Shown here in pieces: positions 27,205 through 35,784 of a stretch of 64,000 bases of DNA. Source of the stretch: Agrococcus sp. ARC_14 (GTDB taxonomy: Bacteria > Actinomycetota > Actinomycetes > Actinomycetales > Microbacteriaceae); assembly GCF_022436485.1 (NCBI RefSeq), contig NZ_JAKUDO010000001.1:2294001-2358000 (forward strand). Direction: 5' to 3'. The number at the start of each line of letters is the position of its first letter. Position 1 is the stretch's first letter. The notes below the pieces were generated by a model, which ran no database searches, had not been told where the DNA came from, and saw nothing but the letters and a program-made list of their open reading frames with translations. Both the position numbers and the translations under genes were made by a program.

Positions 27205-27318
27205 CTACTGGAACTGACCGATCTGCAGGGCGTTGAGGATGCCGCCGAAGTCGACGAGCGGGCCGGTGATGAGCGGGCCGGTGATGAGCGCGAGGCCCGA
27301 GAGGATCGTGGTGAACAT
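27205..27318 (-). CDS. 37-aa hydrophobic small ORF preceding the NRPS
   Basis: A small frame with a very strong ribosome site (GGAAGGAG, about 6 nt before the ATG). The peptide begins MFTTILSGLALITGPLITG and ends ILNALQIGQFQ; in the middle the block ITGPL occurs twice in a row. It has one acidic and no basic residue, no cysteine, and is strongly hydrophobic. Its stop is 78 bp before the NRPS start, with a perfect hairpin between them. I do not recognise a family. It could be a leader peptide controlling the NRPS operon, a small membrane-active peptide or a precursor peptide. Confidence 0.6.
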   Translation of the reverse strand: MFTTILSGLALITGPLITGPLVDFGGILNALQIGQFQ

Positions 27319-27342
27319 TGGCTCTCCTTCCAGAGCGTGGAA

Positions 27343-27379
27343 GAGCCCCTCAAGGGCTCATGAGGGCTTCGGCGCCCTC
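27343..27379 (-). terminator. Tandem short hairpins between thiolase and small ORF
   Basis: On the minus strand GAGGGC/GCCCTC (arms at 27362-27367 and 27374-27379) is followed by GAGCCC/GGGCTC (arms at 27343-27348 and 27354-27359) and a weak TTCC. They may end transcription of the thiolase gene, or form part of the 5' leader of the small ORF/NRPS transcript. Confidence 0.4.
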
Positions 27380-27425
27380 CCTCGGAAGGTTTGGATCCCG
27401 TGCGGATCCGTGGTGAGCGGTCGCG

Positions 27426-28614
<1,189 letters not shown>

Positions 28615-28622
<8 letters not shown>

Positions 28623-29820
28623 GGTGACCTCCCAGGTCGGTCGTCGATGTCTCGTGCAGCAGGCGTCCCCCACCCACGACGGCGAGCCGCGCCGGTGTGC
28701 GCACCAGCGCATCCATCGCATGCTCGGCGTCGAGCAGCATCAGATCGGCGCGGGCGCCCGGCACCAGGTCATGCGTCGCTCTGCCGACGAAGCTCGCTGC
28801 ATCGCAGGTGGCGATCTCGACCACTCGATGCAGCTCCTCGTCGCGCACGAGTGACGAGGCGCGCGCGAACTGCCGAGCGATCGCGAGCGTGTCGCCGTCG
28901 CCGTAGGGGCTCCAGAGGTCTCGGATGCCGTCGGTGCCGAAGGCGAAGGCGACCCCGGCGGCGTCGAGCTCGGCGAGCGGCAGCTGCGGCAGCCGCAGCG
29001 GCGCGACGGTCGTGAACGTGATGCCGAGCTCGCCCATCGCCTGCAGCAGGTCGCGTCGGCGCGCCTCCGGCAGCTGCGCGATGGCGAAGCCGTGCGCGAT
29101 GTTCACGCGCCTGCCGAGCCCGAGCCGCTCGGCGCGTTCGACGATCAGCTCGAGCTGGAAGGCGCCGAGCTCGGCCGCGTCGTGCAGGTGGATGTCCACG
29201 CCGACGCCATGACGCTCGGCGATCGCGAAGATGCCGTCGAGCTGCCCGACGGGATCGCGATCGATCGATGCCGGGTCGAGCCCGCCCACGTGATCGGCGC
29301 CGGCGGCCGCCGCGGCGTCGAGCAGCTCCAGCACGCCCGGCCGCCGCAGCACGCCGTCCTGCGGGAAGGCCACGATCGTCGCCTCGATGGCGCCGTCGTA
29401 GGCCGCGACCGCCTCGCGCACAGCCTCGATGCCGCCCAGCCGCACACCCAGATCGACGTCCACGTGCGTGCGGATGGCGGTCGAGCCGTGGCGCACGTGC
29501 GCGTCGAGCACCGCCGCGGTGCGCTCGACGCTCGGGATCCCGAGCTCGTCTCGCCGCGCCCGCTCGTGCCGGATCCGCCCATCCGTGCCACCATCGCCGC
29601 CGTAGGACTGCCACGGCAGTCCGAGCCACGACTTGTCGACGTGGGCATGCGCGTTCACGACCGTGGGCAGCGCGAGCAGGCCGCGACCGTCGAGCACATC
29701 GCCACGCAGCGCACCGGCGGCGTGCGGCGTGACGGCGCCGATGCGATCGCCGTCGAAGGCGATGTCGACCGCGGGCTCGCCCCACGGCCGCACGTTCGCC
29801 ACACCCGCGATCCTGCGCAC
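28615..29820 (-). CDS. Cytosine-deaminase-like amidohydrolase
   Basis: A 401-aa metal-dependent hydrolase. Metal ligands are visible in NAHAHVDK (HxH at 58 and 60), DIHLHD, NIAHGF and the late FGTDGIRDLWSP, the arrangement of CodA and N-isopropylammelide-type amidohydrolases. A CodA-like deaminase of cytosine or a related ring is plausible but the substrate is not fixed. The GTG at 29820 starts 1 nt after the stop of the FBP-domain gene with GGGAG upstream. Confidence 0.78.
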
Positions 29821-29821
29821 G

Positions 29822-30313
29822 TCAGTGCTCCCTGAGGGCACGCTCGACGCGCGCCGTGAAGCGAGTGACCCGCTCGAGCAGCGCCTCGGAACGCGAGGAG
29901 ATGCGGTCGGCGGTGAGCAGCTGCGGCGGACCGGTGCGGATGATGTGCGAGCAGTCGAGCCCGTCGCAGATGTAGGTGCCGATCGAGCTGCCCGTGTCGC
30001 CATCCAGGTCGGCGAGCCGGGCGCTGAACATGCGCACCTGCGTCGCAGGCTGGGTCGAGTGGCACAGCGAGCACATCGCCGCGATGCCGGGGCGCAGCCC
30101 GCCGGGGGCGCCGCGCACGACGATGCCGACGAGCTCCTCACCCCGCCAGTGCACGACGTAGCCGAGCCTGCGTGATCGGGGGTCGCGCCAGCCCAAGAAC
30201 TCACGCTCCTGCCAGATCGTCTCGTGCAGGCCTGGGATCGGCAGCTGCTCCAGCTCGCGCCGCGTCGCGTTGACGAAGCAGCCCCGGAGCTCGGTCTCGG
30301 TCACCTCGCGCAT
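29822..30313 (-). CDS. FBP-domain (FusB-like treble-clef zinc finger) protein
   Basis: A 163-aa protein whose C-terminal half carries two cysteine pairs, CSLC (81-84) and CDGLDC (116-121), spaced as in the treble-clef zinc finger of the elongation-factor-G-binding FusB family. FusB proteins of staphylococci release EF-G from fusidic acid; the actinobacterial homologues are mostly uncharacterised and the N-terminal helical part is short here. A TAGCGT hexamer at 30321-30326 (minus strand) lies 7 nt before the ATG and no Shine-Dalgarno is seen, suggesting a leaderless transcript. Confidence 0.8.
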   Translation of the reverse strand: MREVTETELRGCFVNATRRELEQLPIPGLHETIWQEREFLGWRDPRSRRLGYVVHWRGEELVGIVVRGAPGGLRPGIAAMCSLCHSTQPATQVRMFSARLADLDGDTGSSIGTYICDGLDCSHIIRTGPPQLLTADRISSRSEALLERVTRFTARVERALREH

Positions 30314-30320
30314 GTGCTCG

Positions 30321-30326
30321 ACGCTA
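30321..30326 (-). promoter_or_regulatory. Candidate -10 element, leaderless FBP-domain gene
   Basis: TAGCGT lies 7 nt before the start codon at 30313, where transcription would begin at or next to the ATG. Confidence 0.5.
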
Positions 30327-30354
30327 TCGGATGCTTCGGCGTGCGGAAGGGGGT

Positions 30355-30399
30355 TTGCCGCCGTCGGGCTTCCACCCAGGAGAGTCCCGACGGCGGCAA
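30355..30399 (-). terminator. Terminator hairpin after the GAPDH gene
   Basis: TTGCCGCCGTCGGG (30355-30368) pairs perfectly with CCCGACGGCGGCAA (30386-30399), a 14-bp stem with a 17-nt loop, 7 nt after the GAPDH stop. There is no clear T-run. It lies between the GAPDH gene and the FBP-domain gene. Confidence 0.7.
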
Positions 30400-30406
30400 G
30401 TCTGTG

Positions 30407-31867
30407 TCAGGCCGGCTGCAGCTGCCGCGCCTTGGCAAGCTGGTCGGCCATGTGCTCGATCACGCGGACGACCTGCGACGAGTAGCCGTACTCGTTGTCG
30501 TACCAGACGTAGAGCACCAGGTGCCGACCGGTGGCGATGGTCGCAAGGCCATCGACGATGCCGGCCCGGTTGTTGCCGACGAAGTCGGTCGAGACGACCT
30601 CCGCCGAGTCGGTGAAGTCGATCTGCGCGCGCAGCGCTCCAGTAAGCGAGGTCAGGCGCAGCAGCTCGTTCACGGCGTCGCGCTCGACGGCCTGCCCGAG
30701 CGTGAGGTTGAGGATCGCCATCGACACGTCGGGCGTGGGGACGCGGATCGCGTTGCCCGTCAGCTTGCCCTCCAGCTGCGGCAGCGCCTTCGCGACGGCC
30801 TTCGCGGCACCGGTCTCGGTGAGCACCATGTTGAGCGCCGCCGAGCGGCCTCGGCGCGCGCCCTTGTGGAAGTTGTCGATCAGGTTCTGGTCGTTCGTGT
30901 ACGAGTGCACCGTCTCGACGTGCCCGTGCTCGATGCCATAGGCCTCGTCGATCACCTGCAGCACCGGCGTGATCGCGTTGGTGGTGCACGAGGCCGCGGT
31001 GACGATCGCGTCGTTGCCGTCGATCGACTCGTGGTTCACGCCGAAGACGACGTTCTTCAACGGGCTCTTGCCTGGAGCGGTGAGCAGGACGCGCTCGACG
31101 CCGGGGCACTCGAGGTGCTGCGCCAGGCCCGCCTCGTCGCGCCAGCGGCCCGTGTTGTCGACGACGATCGCGCGCTGGATCCCGTATGCCGTGTAGTCGA
31201 CGGCGCGCGGGTCATCCGAGTAGATCACCTGGATGAGCGTGCCGTTCGCCAGGATCGTGGACGCCTCGTGGTCGATGTCGATCGTGCCGAGGAAGGCTCC
31301 GTGCACCGAGTCGCGGCGCAGCAGGCTCGCGCGCTTCTCGAGGTCGTCCTCGCCGCCCCTGCGCACGACGATGGCGCGCAGCCGAAGCCCCAGGCCGCTG
31401 CCTGCGTGGCCGATCAGGATGCGCGCGAGCAGCCGCCCGATGCGGCCGAAGCCATAGAGCACCACGTCGGTCGGCTCGTCCTGCGACCACGACGGCAGCG
31501 CAGCGAGGTGCGCTCGCACCCAGGCCTCGAAGCCCTCGACCGGCGCATCGACCAGGATGCGGCCGAGGTCGAGCGAGACGCCGCGCAGCTCGAGCTCGTC
31601 GACGATGCGCAGGACTGCCATGGAGTCCTCGACGCTCAGCACGCGCTCACCGACGCGGCGGGCCCACTTGTGCGCCTTCAGGATGTCGATCGGCGACTGG
31701 TTCACCAGCTTCTTGCCGTGCACGTGCGTGACGACATCCCGCTCGCGGTAGAGGCGGCCGATGATCGGCACGGCCTGCTCGGCAAGCGCGACGCGATCGA
31801 GCCACGCCGCGTGGGCGGTGTCGACGGCACCGACGCGGGGCGCAGAGGAATCGGATGCGGTAGGCAC
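30407..31867 (-). CDS. gap: Glyceraldehyde-3-phosphate dehydrogenase, long actinobacterial form
   Basis: A 486-aa protein with the GAPDH domains preceded by about 130 extra residues. The NAD(P)-binding GFGRIG is at 139-144 and the catalytic Cys is C294 in SCTTN; the C-terminal WYDNEYGYS is intact. Such long forms, like GapB of Corynebacterium glutamicum, differ from the standard 335-aa glycolytic enzyme and have been linked to NADP use or gluconeogenesis. The GTG at 31867 is preferred over GTG 31900 because a TATCGT hexamer (31874-31879) lies 6 nt upstream, as in other leaderless genes here. Confidence 0.85.
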   Translation of the reverse strand: MPTASDSSAPRVGAVDTAHAAWLDRVALAEQAVPIIGRLYRERDVVTHVHGKKLVNQSPIDILKAHKWARRVGERVLSVEDSMAVLRIVDELELRGVSLDLGRILVDAPVEGFEAWVRAHLAALPSWSQDEPTDVVLYGFGRIGRLLARILIGHAGSGLGLRLRAIVVRRGGEDDLEKRASLLRRDSVHGAFLGTIDIDHEASTILANGTLIQVIYSDDPRAVDYTAYGIQRAIVVDNTGRWRDEAGLAQHLECPGVERVLLTAPGKSPLKNVVFGVNHESIDGNDAIVTAASCTTNAITPVLQVIDEAYGIEHGHVETVHSYTNDQNLIDNFHKGARRGRSAALNMVLTETGAAKAVAKALPQLEGKLTGNAIRVPTPDVSMAILNLTLGQAVERDAVNELLRLTSLTGALRAQIDFTDSAEVVSTDFVGNNRAGIVDGLATIATGRHLVLYVWYDNEYGYSSQVVRVIEHMADQLAKARQLQPA

Positions 31868-31873
31868 GTCTTC

Positions 31874-31879
31874 ACGATA
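31874..31879 (-). promoter_or_regulatory. Candidate -10 element, leaderless GAPDH gene
   Basis: TATCGT on the minus strand lies 6 nt before GTG 31867. A strong dyad at 31914-31937 sits about 45-70 bp upstream of the expected start point. Confidence 0.5.
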
Positions 31880-31913
31880 GGCAAGCGGATGGGTGCCCAC
31901 CGGCCAGAACGCG

Positions 31914-31968
31914 CGTCACGTTGCCGTCAACGTGACGATGGTGAAAGTTCAACGGAACTTTCACCATC
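31914..31968. terminator. Two abutting perfect hairpins between SIP and GAPDH genes
   Basis: CGTCACGTTG/CAACGTGACG (31914-31923 and 31928-31937, loop CCGT) directly adjoins GATGGTGAAAGTTC/GAACTTTCACCATC (31937-31950 and 31955-31968, loop AACG). The second begins 5 nt after the SIP stop on the minus strand and is probably its terminator, without a long T-run. The first could be an operator for the GAPDH gene. Confidence 0.6.
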
Positions 31969-31973
31969 GCAGG

Positions 31974-32771
31974 TCAGGAGACGTACGCCTTGCCGAGCTT
32001 CCAGTAGCCGGTGAATGTGATGTGGCGCTTGTCCATGCCGCGGTCCCGAACGAGGTGCCGACGAGTGCCGGTGGCGAGCATCTGCTCCCCTGCCGAGTAG
32101 GCGTAGCCGAGGTCGCTCGCGATTCGCAGGCCGCGCAGCTCTTCGAGCGCCGCGTCACCAGCGCGGGCGCTGCCGCGCTCGATCCAGCGCACGTCGAGGT
32201 TCGTCGGCGAGTCGAACTGCTGGATGTCGTCGCCGTGTCCGACCTCGATGATCGCGACGCCGCGCGAGGCCTCGTCGAGCGACTCGCAGATGCCCGCGAT
32301 CGCGGGCAGCGCGGACTCGTCCCCGACCATGAGGACGTCGCCCTCGAGGCCGCCGTCGTTGTAGAGCAGGCCCTCGTCGAGCAGCACGGCGCGCTCGCCG
32401 CGCTCGGCGCGCATCGCCCATGCGGCGCCGGGGCCCGGGTCTTCGTGGCACACGAAGTCGATGTCGAGCTCGCCGTCCTCGAGACGGAAGCCGCGCACGG
32501 TGTAGTTGCGGATCCAGGGGCGCAGCGACGAGCGCATCGCGAGGTACTGCGGGAACCAGGTCGTGGGGCTCTTCGGCACCTGCAGCGCCTCCTGCTCCTC
32601 GCGGCGCATGAAGAACCGGAACCACTGGTCGTAGCCCTGCGGCGTCATCGCCGAGACCTCGTCGCCGCCGAGCGTCACCCGACGGATGTGCGGCGAGACC
32701 TGCTGGTTCTGGAGCACCTCGAGCTCGATGAACTTCGGTGCGACCGCTGCGACGCGCTCGGGTCCGGCCAT
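31974..32771 (-). CDS. Siderophore-interacting protein (FAD-dependent ferric reductase)
   Basis: A 265-aa SIP-family flavoprotein that releases iron from ferric siderophores inside the cell. The FAD-binding RNYTVR is at 88-93 and the family stretch HEDPGPGAAWA at 109-119; the C-terminal half is the pyridine-nucleotide or ferredoxin-accepting domain, ending in FTGYWKLGKA. GGAGG precedes the ATG at 32771. A DtxR/IdeR-like iron box lies 26 bp upstream, so iron repression is expected. It may process any imported siderophore; a link to the nearby NRPS is only a possibility. Confidence 0.92.
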   Translation of the reverse strand: MAGPERVAAVAPKFIELEVLQNQQVSPHIRRVTLGGDEVSAMTPQGYDQWFRFFMRREEQEALQVPKSPTTWFPQYLAMRSSLRPWIRNYTVRGFRLEDGELDIDFVCHEDPGPGAAWAMRAERGERAVLLDEGLLYNDGGLEGDVLMVGDESALPAIAGICESLDEASRGVAIIEVGHGDDIQQFDSPTNLDVRWIERGSARAGDAALEELRGLRIASDLGYAYSAGEQMLATGTRRHLVRDRGMDKRHITFTGYWKLGKAYVS

Positions 32772-32796
32772 GTCGATGTCCTCCAGGAGTAGACGG

Positions 32797-32815
32797 TAAG
32801 GACAGCCTAACCTGA
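32797..32815 (-). promoter_or_regulatory. DtxR/IdeR-type iron box upstream of the SIP gene
   Basis: On the minus strand TCAGGTTAGGCTGTCCTTA matches the 19-bp DtxR consensus (as remembered) at 15 positions, with the left half nearly perfect. It ends 26 bp before the SIP start and overlaps the stop codon of the upstream membrane-protein gene. Confidence 0.75.
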
Positions 32816-33511
32816 ACGAGCGGCTCGACGCGAGCCAGGTGCCACCGCCGCGAGCGCGAACCACGCCGCCCCGGTCTGCGCCTCGGTCGCGATCCAGGCG
32901 ACCACGCCTCCCGAGCCGCCGGGGTCGAGCGCGAGCCCGAGCGGCACGCCGACGAGCAGGATCGGCAGGCTCGCGACGAGCAGCACGCCGACCGCGACGG
33001 GCGCGAGCCGACGGCGCAGCATCGCCGCTCCCACCAGGCTCGTGCCCAGGTAGAGGAGGTGGGAGGCGATCACGAGTGGCACCCCCGCGAGCGCGAGCGG
33101 CTGCGCTGCGGCGCCGTCGAGCCCCGAGGACAGGATCGCGAGCGCGTGCATGCCGGCCGCACACGCGAAACCGATCGTCGCGCAGCGGATGCCCCAGCGC
33201 AGCAGCGCGTCTGGAGCGCTGCTCGCAGCAGGGCGCGCTCCGCCCAGGGCCGATGCGCCGAGGACGAGCAGCACCCCGGCCACCAGCCCGATCGTGTTCT
33301 GCGCGACGAACGCTGCGCTTCCGGGTTCCACCGCCCCGAGCACGCCGGAGCCAAGCAGCGCGAACAGCACCGCGCCGAGCGCTGTCGCGATCCGGCGCAG
33401 ACCCCGCAGCCGCGTCAGGGCCGGCTCGATGACGGGTGCGCCCGGGACGGGTGCGCTCGAGACGAAGGTGCTCGAGGCGGAGGTGCTCGAGGCGGAGGTG
33501 CCGGTGTCCAT
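32807..33511 (-). CDS. Predicted membrane protein, unknown function
   Basis: A 234-aa protein with a Ser/Thr/Ala-rich N-terminal tail of about 30 residues and then roughly six hydrophobic segments, among them ATALGAVLFALLGSGVLGAV and LGTSLVGAAML. It resembles no family I can name. The ATG at 33511 has GGTAGGGG upstream; a longer frame runs into the 11-bp repeat array and is rejected. It is divergent from an MFS gene, its upstream region contains the repeat array, and its 3' end carries the iron box of the SIP gene. Confidence 0.65.
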   Translation of the reverse strand: MDTGTSASSTSASSTFVSSAPVPGAPVIEPALTRLRGLRRIATALGAVLFALLGSGVLGAVEPGSAAFVAQNTIGLVAGVLLVLGASALGGARPAASSAPDALLRWGIRCATIGFACAAGMHALAILSSGLDGAAAQPLALAGVPLVIASHLLYLGTSLVGAAMLRRRLAPVAVGVLLVASLPILLVGVPLGLALDPGGSGGVVAWIATEAQTGAAWFALAAVAPGSRRAARSG

Positions 33512-33596
33512 GCCCCTACCGTGGCCGATCGCGCGGTGTCGGCGCATCACCCGCCCGAGCGACCCTTCCCCCGCTCCGCGCGGCATCCGCATCACC

Positions 33597-33660
33597 GCAT
33601 CCGCACCGCATCCGCACCGCATCCGCACCGCATCCGCACCGCATCCGCACCGCATCCGCG
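33597..33660. repeat. 11-bp tandem repeat array, five perfect copies plus a partial
   Basis: The unit GCATCCGCACC repeats without change at 33597, 33608, 33619, 33630 and 33641, with a partial sixth copy GCATCCGCG ending at 33660; a related GCATCCGCATCACC precedes it. The array lies between divergent genes and ends exactly where the likely -10 element of the MFS gene begins. Confidence 0.95.
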
Positions 33661-33666
33661 TACGAT
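33661..33666 (+). promoter_or_regulatory. Candidate -10 element of the MFS gene at 33676
   Basis: TACGAT lies 9 nt before the ATG at 33676 and immediately after the 11-bp repeat array, which therefore fills the -35 and upstream region. No Shine-Dalgarno is present. Confidence 0.5.
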
Positions 33667-33675
33667 CGAAGCAGC

Positions 33676-34947
33676 ATGCAGCTCACTCCCGCGCGACGCG
33701 TCCTCGCGCTCTTCACACTGGCTCTCGGCGGCTTCGGCATCGGCACCACCGAGTTCGCCACCATGGGCATCCTGCCGCTCGCGGCGACCGATCTCGTGCC
33801 CGGCTTCGAGGCCGATCCCGCCGGCGGCATCGCGCATGCCGGCTGGATCATCTCCGCCTACGCGCTGGGCGTCGTCGTCGGTGCCCCGCTCGTGTCGGTC
33901 TGGGCCGCGCGGATGTCGCAGCGCACCCTGGTGCTGCTGCTCGCCGTCGGCTTCACCGTCGCGAACCTCGCAAGCGGCCTGATGCCGAGCTTCGAGCTCA
34001 CGATCCTCGCCCGCTTCGTCGCCGGCCTCCCCCACGGCGCCTACTTCGGCGTGGCCTCGCTGCTGGCAGCCCGCATCATGGGGCCGGGCAGGCAGGGCGC
34101 CGGCGTCGCCCTGGCGCTCTCGGGCCTCACAATCGCGAACATCATCGGCGTGCCGCTGGGCACCTGGCTCGGCCAGGTCGCCGGCTGGCGCTGGACGTAC
34201 GTGGCGGTCGCCGTCATCTTCCTGGTGACGCTCGCGCTCGCCTGGTTCGTGCTGCCGCACGTGCCCGGTGACCCGACGCGCAGCGCGAAGCGCGAGCTCC
34301 GCGCCTTCCGCAGCCCGCGGCTCTGGCTCATGATCGCCGTCGGCTGCATCGGCTTCGGCGGCTTCTTCGCCGTCTACTCCTATGCCGCAGAGACCGTCAC
34401 GCGCGTGGCAGAGCTGCCGCCGTCCGCGATCGCCTGGCTGCTCGCCACCATCGGCATCGGGATGACGGTCGGCAACATCATCGGCGGCTGGGCTGCCGAC
34501 AGGAGCATGCGTCGCACGATCATCATCACCTTCCCGCTGCTGATCGCCTCGCTCGCGCTGTTCGCGCTGTTCGGTTGGCAGCCGGTGGCGATGTTCGTGC
34601 TCGCCTTCATGATCGGCGCGACGGGCTCGGTGCTGAACCCCACGATCCAGGCCCGCATCATGTGCATCGCAGGCGACGCCGAGCTGCTGGGCGCCGCGAC
34701 GAACCACGCGGCCTTCAACGTTGGCAACGCGCTCGGCGCGGCACTCGGCGGCGCCGTGATCGCCGCTGGGCTCGGCTATCTCGCTCCGGCGTGGATCGGC
34801 GTCGCACTCGCCGGCGCCGGCTTCCTGCTGGCACTGTGGAGCCTCGCGATCGATCGGGGCCCCGACACCGCCGCGCACTCGGTCATCGCGACCGTGCTGG
34901 GCCCGACGACCGCAGGCATCGAGGTGATCGACCGTGAACGCAGCTGA
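33676..34947 (+). CDS. MFS transporter, DHA1/AraJ-like efflux
   Basis: A 423-aa membrane protein with about twelve hydrophobic segments. The start LALGGFGIGTTEFATMGILP is the typical helix 1 of the DHA1 sugar-efflux/AraJ/Bcr-like group, which exports drugs, sugars or small metabolites. The ATG at 33676 has no ribosome site but a -10-like TACGAT 9 nt upstream. Its end overlaps the start of clpS by 14 bp. Substrate unknown. Confidence 0.87.
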   Translation: MQLTPARRVLALFTLALGGFGIGTTEFATMGILPLAATDLVPGFEADPAGGIAHAGWIISAYALGVVVGAPLVSVWAARMSQRTLVLLLAVGFTVANLASGLMPSFELTILARFVAGLPHGAYFGVASLLAARIMGPGRQGAGVALALSGLTIANIIGVPLGTWLGQVAGWRWTYVAVAVIFLVTLALAWFVLPHVPGDPTRSAKRELRAFRSPRLWLMIAVGCIGFGGFFAVYSYAAETVTRVAELPPSAIAWLLATIGIGMTVGNIIGGWAADRSMRRTIIITFPLLIASLALFALFGWQPVAMFVLAFMIGATGSVLNPTIQARIMCIAGDAELLGAATNHAAFNVGNALGAALGGAVIAAGLGYLAPAWIGVALAGAGFLLALWSLAIDRGPDTAAHSVIATVLGPTTAGIEVIDRERS

Positions 34948-35233
34948 CGAGCAGCTCGACACCGACGCATCCACCACCGTCGAGGTGACCACGCTCGGCG
35001 GCGACTGGGCGACGATGCTGTGGGACGATCCCGTCACGCTGCAGCCCTACGTGGTGCGCGTGCTCATGCACCGCTTCGGCCACAGCCGCGACCGCGCGCA
35101 GGAGCTCATGGAGCAGGCAGAGCGCGACGGTCGCGCCGCGGTCGCCCACGGGTCTCGCGAGGCGCAGGAGATGCACGTGGCCGGGCTGCACGCCGATGGC
35201 CTGGTGGCGACGCTCGAGCAGGTCTCGAGATGA
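34934..35233 (+). CDS. clpS: ATP-dependent Clp protease adaptor ClpS
   Basis: A 99-aa adaptor that delivers N-degron proteins to ClpCP/ClpAP. The folded part begins with WATMLWDDPVTLQPYVV and continues with the conserved MHRFGHSRDRAQELM and the late HADGL. It starts at GTG 34934, inside the end of the MFS gene, and its stop overlaps the following DUF2017 gene by 4 bp. The pairing clpS-DUF2017 is standard in actinobacteria. Confidence 0.92.
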   Translation: MNAADEQLDTDASTTVEVTTLGGDWATMLWDDPVTLQPYVVRVLMHRFGHSRDRAQELMEQAERDGRAAVAHGSREAQEMHVAGLHADGLVATLEQVSR

Positions 35234-35742
35234 AGGCGTGGCGCCGCGACGGCGACGGCGCGGTCTGCGCGATGCTGCCCGATGAGGCAGACATGCTCGC
35301 GAACCTCGGCCGACAGGTGCTCGGCCTGCACCGCGCCGTGATCGATCGGCGCGCCGTGCTCGACGATCCGGTGATGGGGCGGCTCTACCCGAGCGCCTAC
35401 GAGAGCGACGAGGAGGCCGCGGAGTTCCGCCGCTTCGCCTCCCCCGACATCGCTGCCTCCCGCATCCAGACCATGACGCGCATGGTCGTCGACCTCGAGA
35501 CCGCGCTGCCCGCAGAGGGCGACGAGAGCGACGAGGCCGAGCTGCGCATCGCCGTCGACAGCGAGGGTGCGGATGCGTGGCTGCGATCCCTCGGGGAGGT
35601 CAGGCTCGTGCTCCACGTGCGGACCGGCCAGGACAGGGCAGAGCTCACGCCCGATGTCACCGACGAGGACATCGCACAGCTGCGCGACGTGGTCGACTGG
35701 CTCGGCTTCGCGCAGTCGACGCTGCTCGAGGCGGTCGCGTAG
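35230..35742 (+). CDS. DUF2017 family protein
   Basis: A 170-aa protein of the actinobacterial DUF2017 family. Visible marks are RLYPSAYESDEEAAEFRRF at about 52-70 and the terminal LRDVVDWLGFAQSTLLEAV. Its function is unknown; constant pairing with clpS suggests a role with Clp-dependent proteolysis. The ATG overlaps the clpS stop (ATGA). Confidence 0.85.
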   Translation: MKAWRRDGDGAVCAMLPDEADMLANLGRQVLGLHRAVIDRRAVLDDPVMGRLYPSAYESDEEAAEFRRFASPDIAASRIQTMTRMVVDLETALPAEGDESDEAELRIAVDSEGADAWLRSLGEVRLVLHVRTGQDRAELTPDVTDEDIAQLRDVVDWLGFAQSTLLEAVA

Positions 35743-35784
35743 GTCCGGTCGCCGACTGCCCGGCGGCAGTGGAAGAATCGCAGG

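Noticed and set aside
32807..33655. Longer start for the membrane protein, reading through the 11-bp repeats
   Set aside because: It would encode a Cys/Ala/Asp low-complexity run from the tandem repeat. ATG 33511 has a ribosome site and gives a normal N-terminus.
33597..33660. CRISPR array
   Set aside because: The units are only 11 bp, directly adjacent with no spacers, and no cas genes are nearby.
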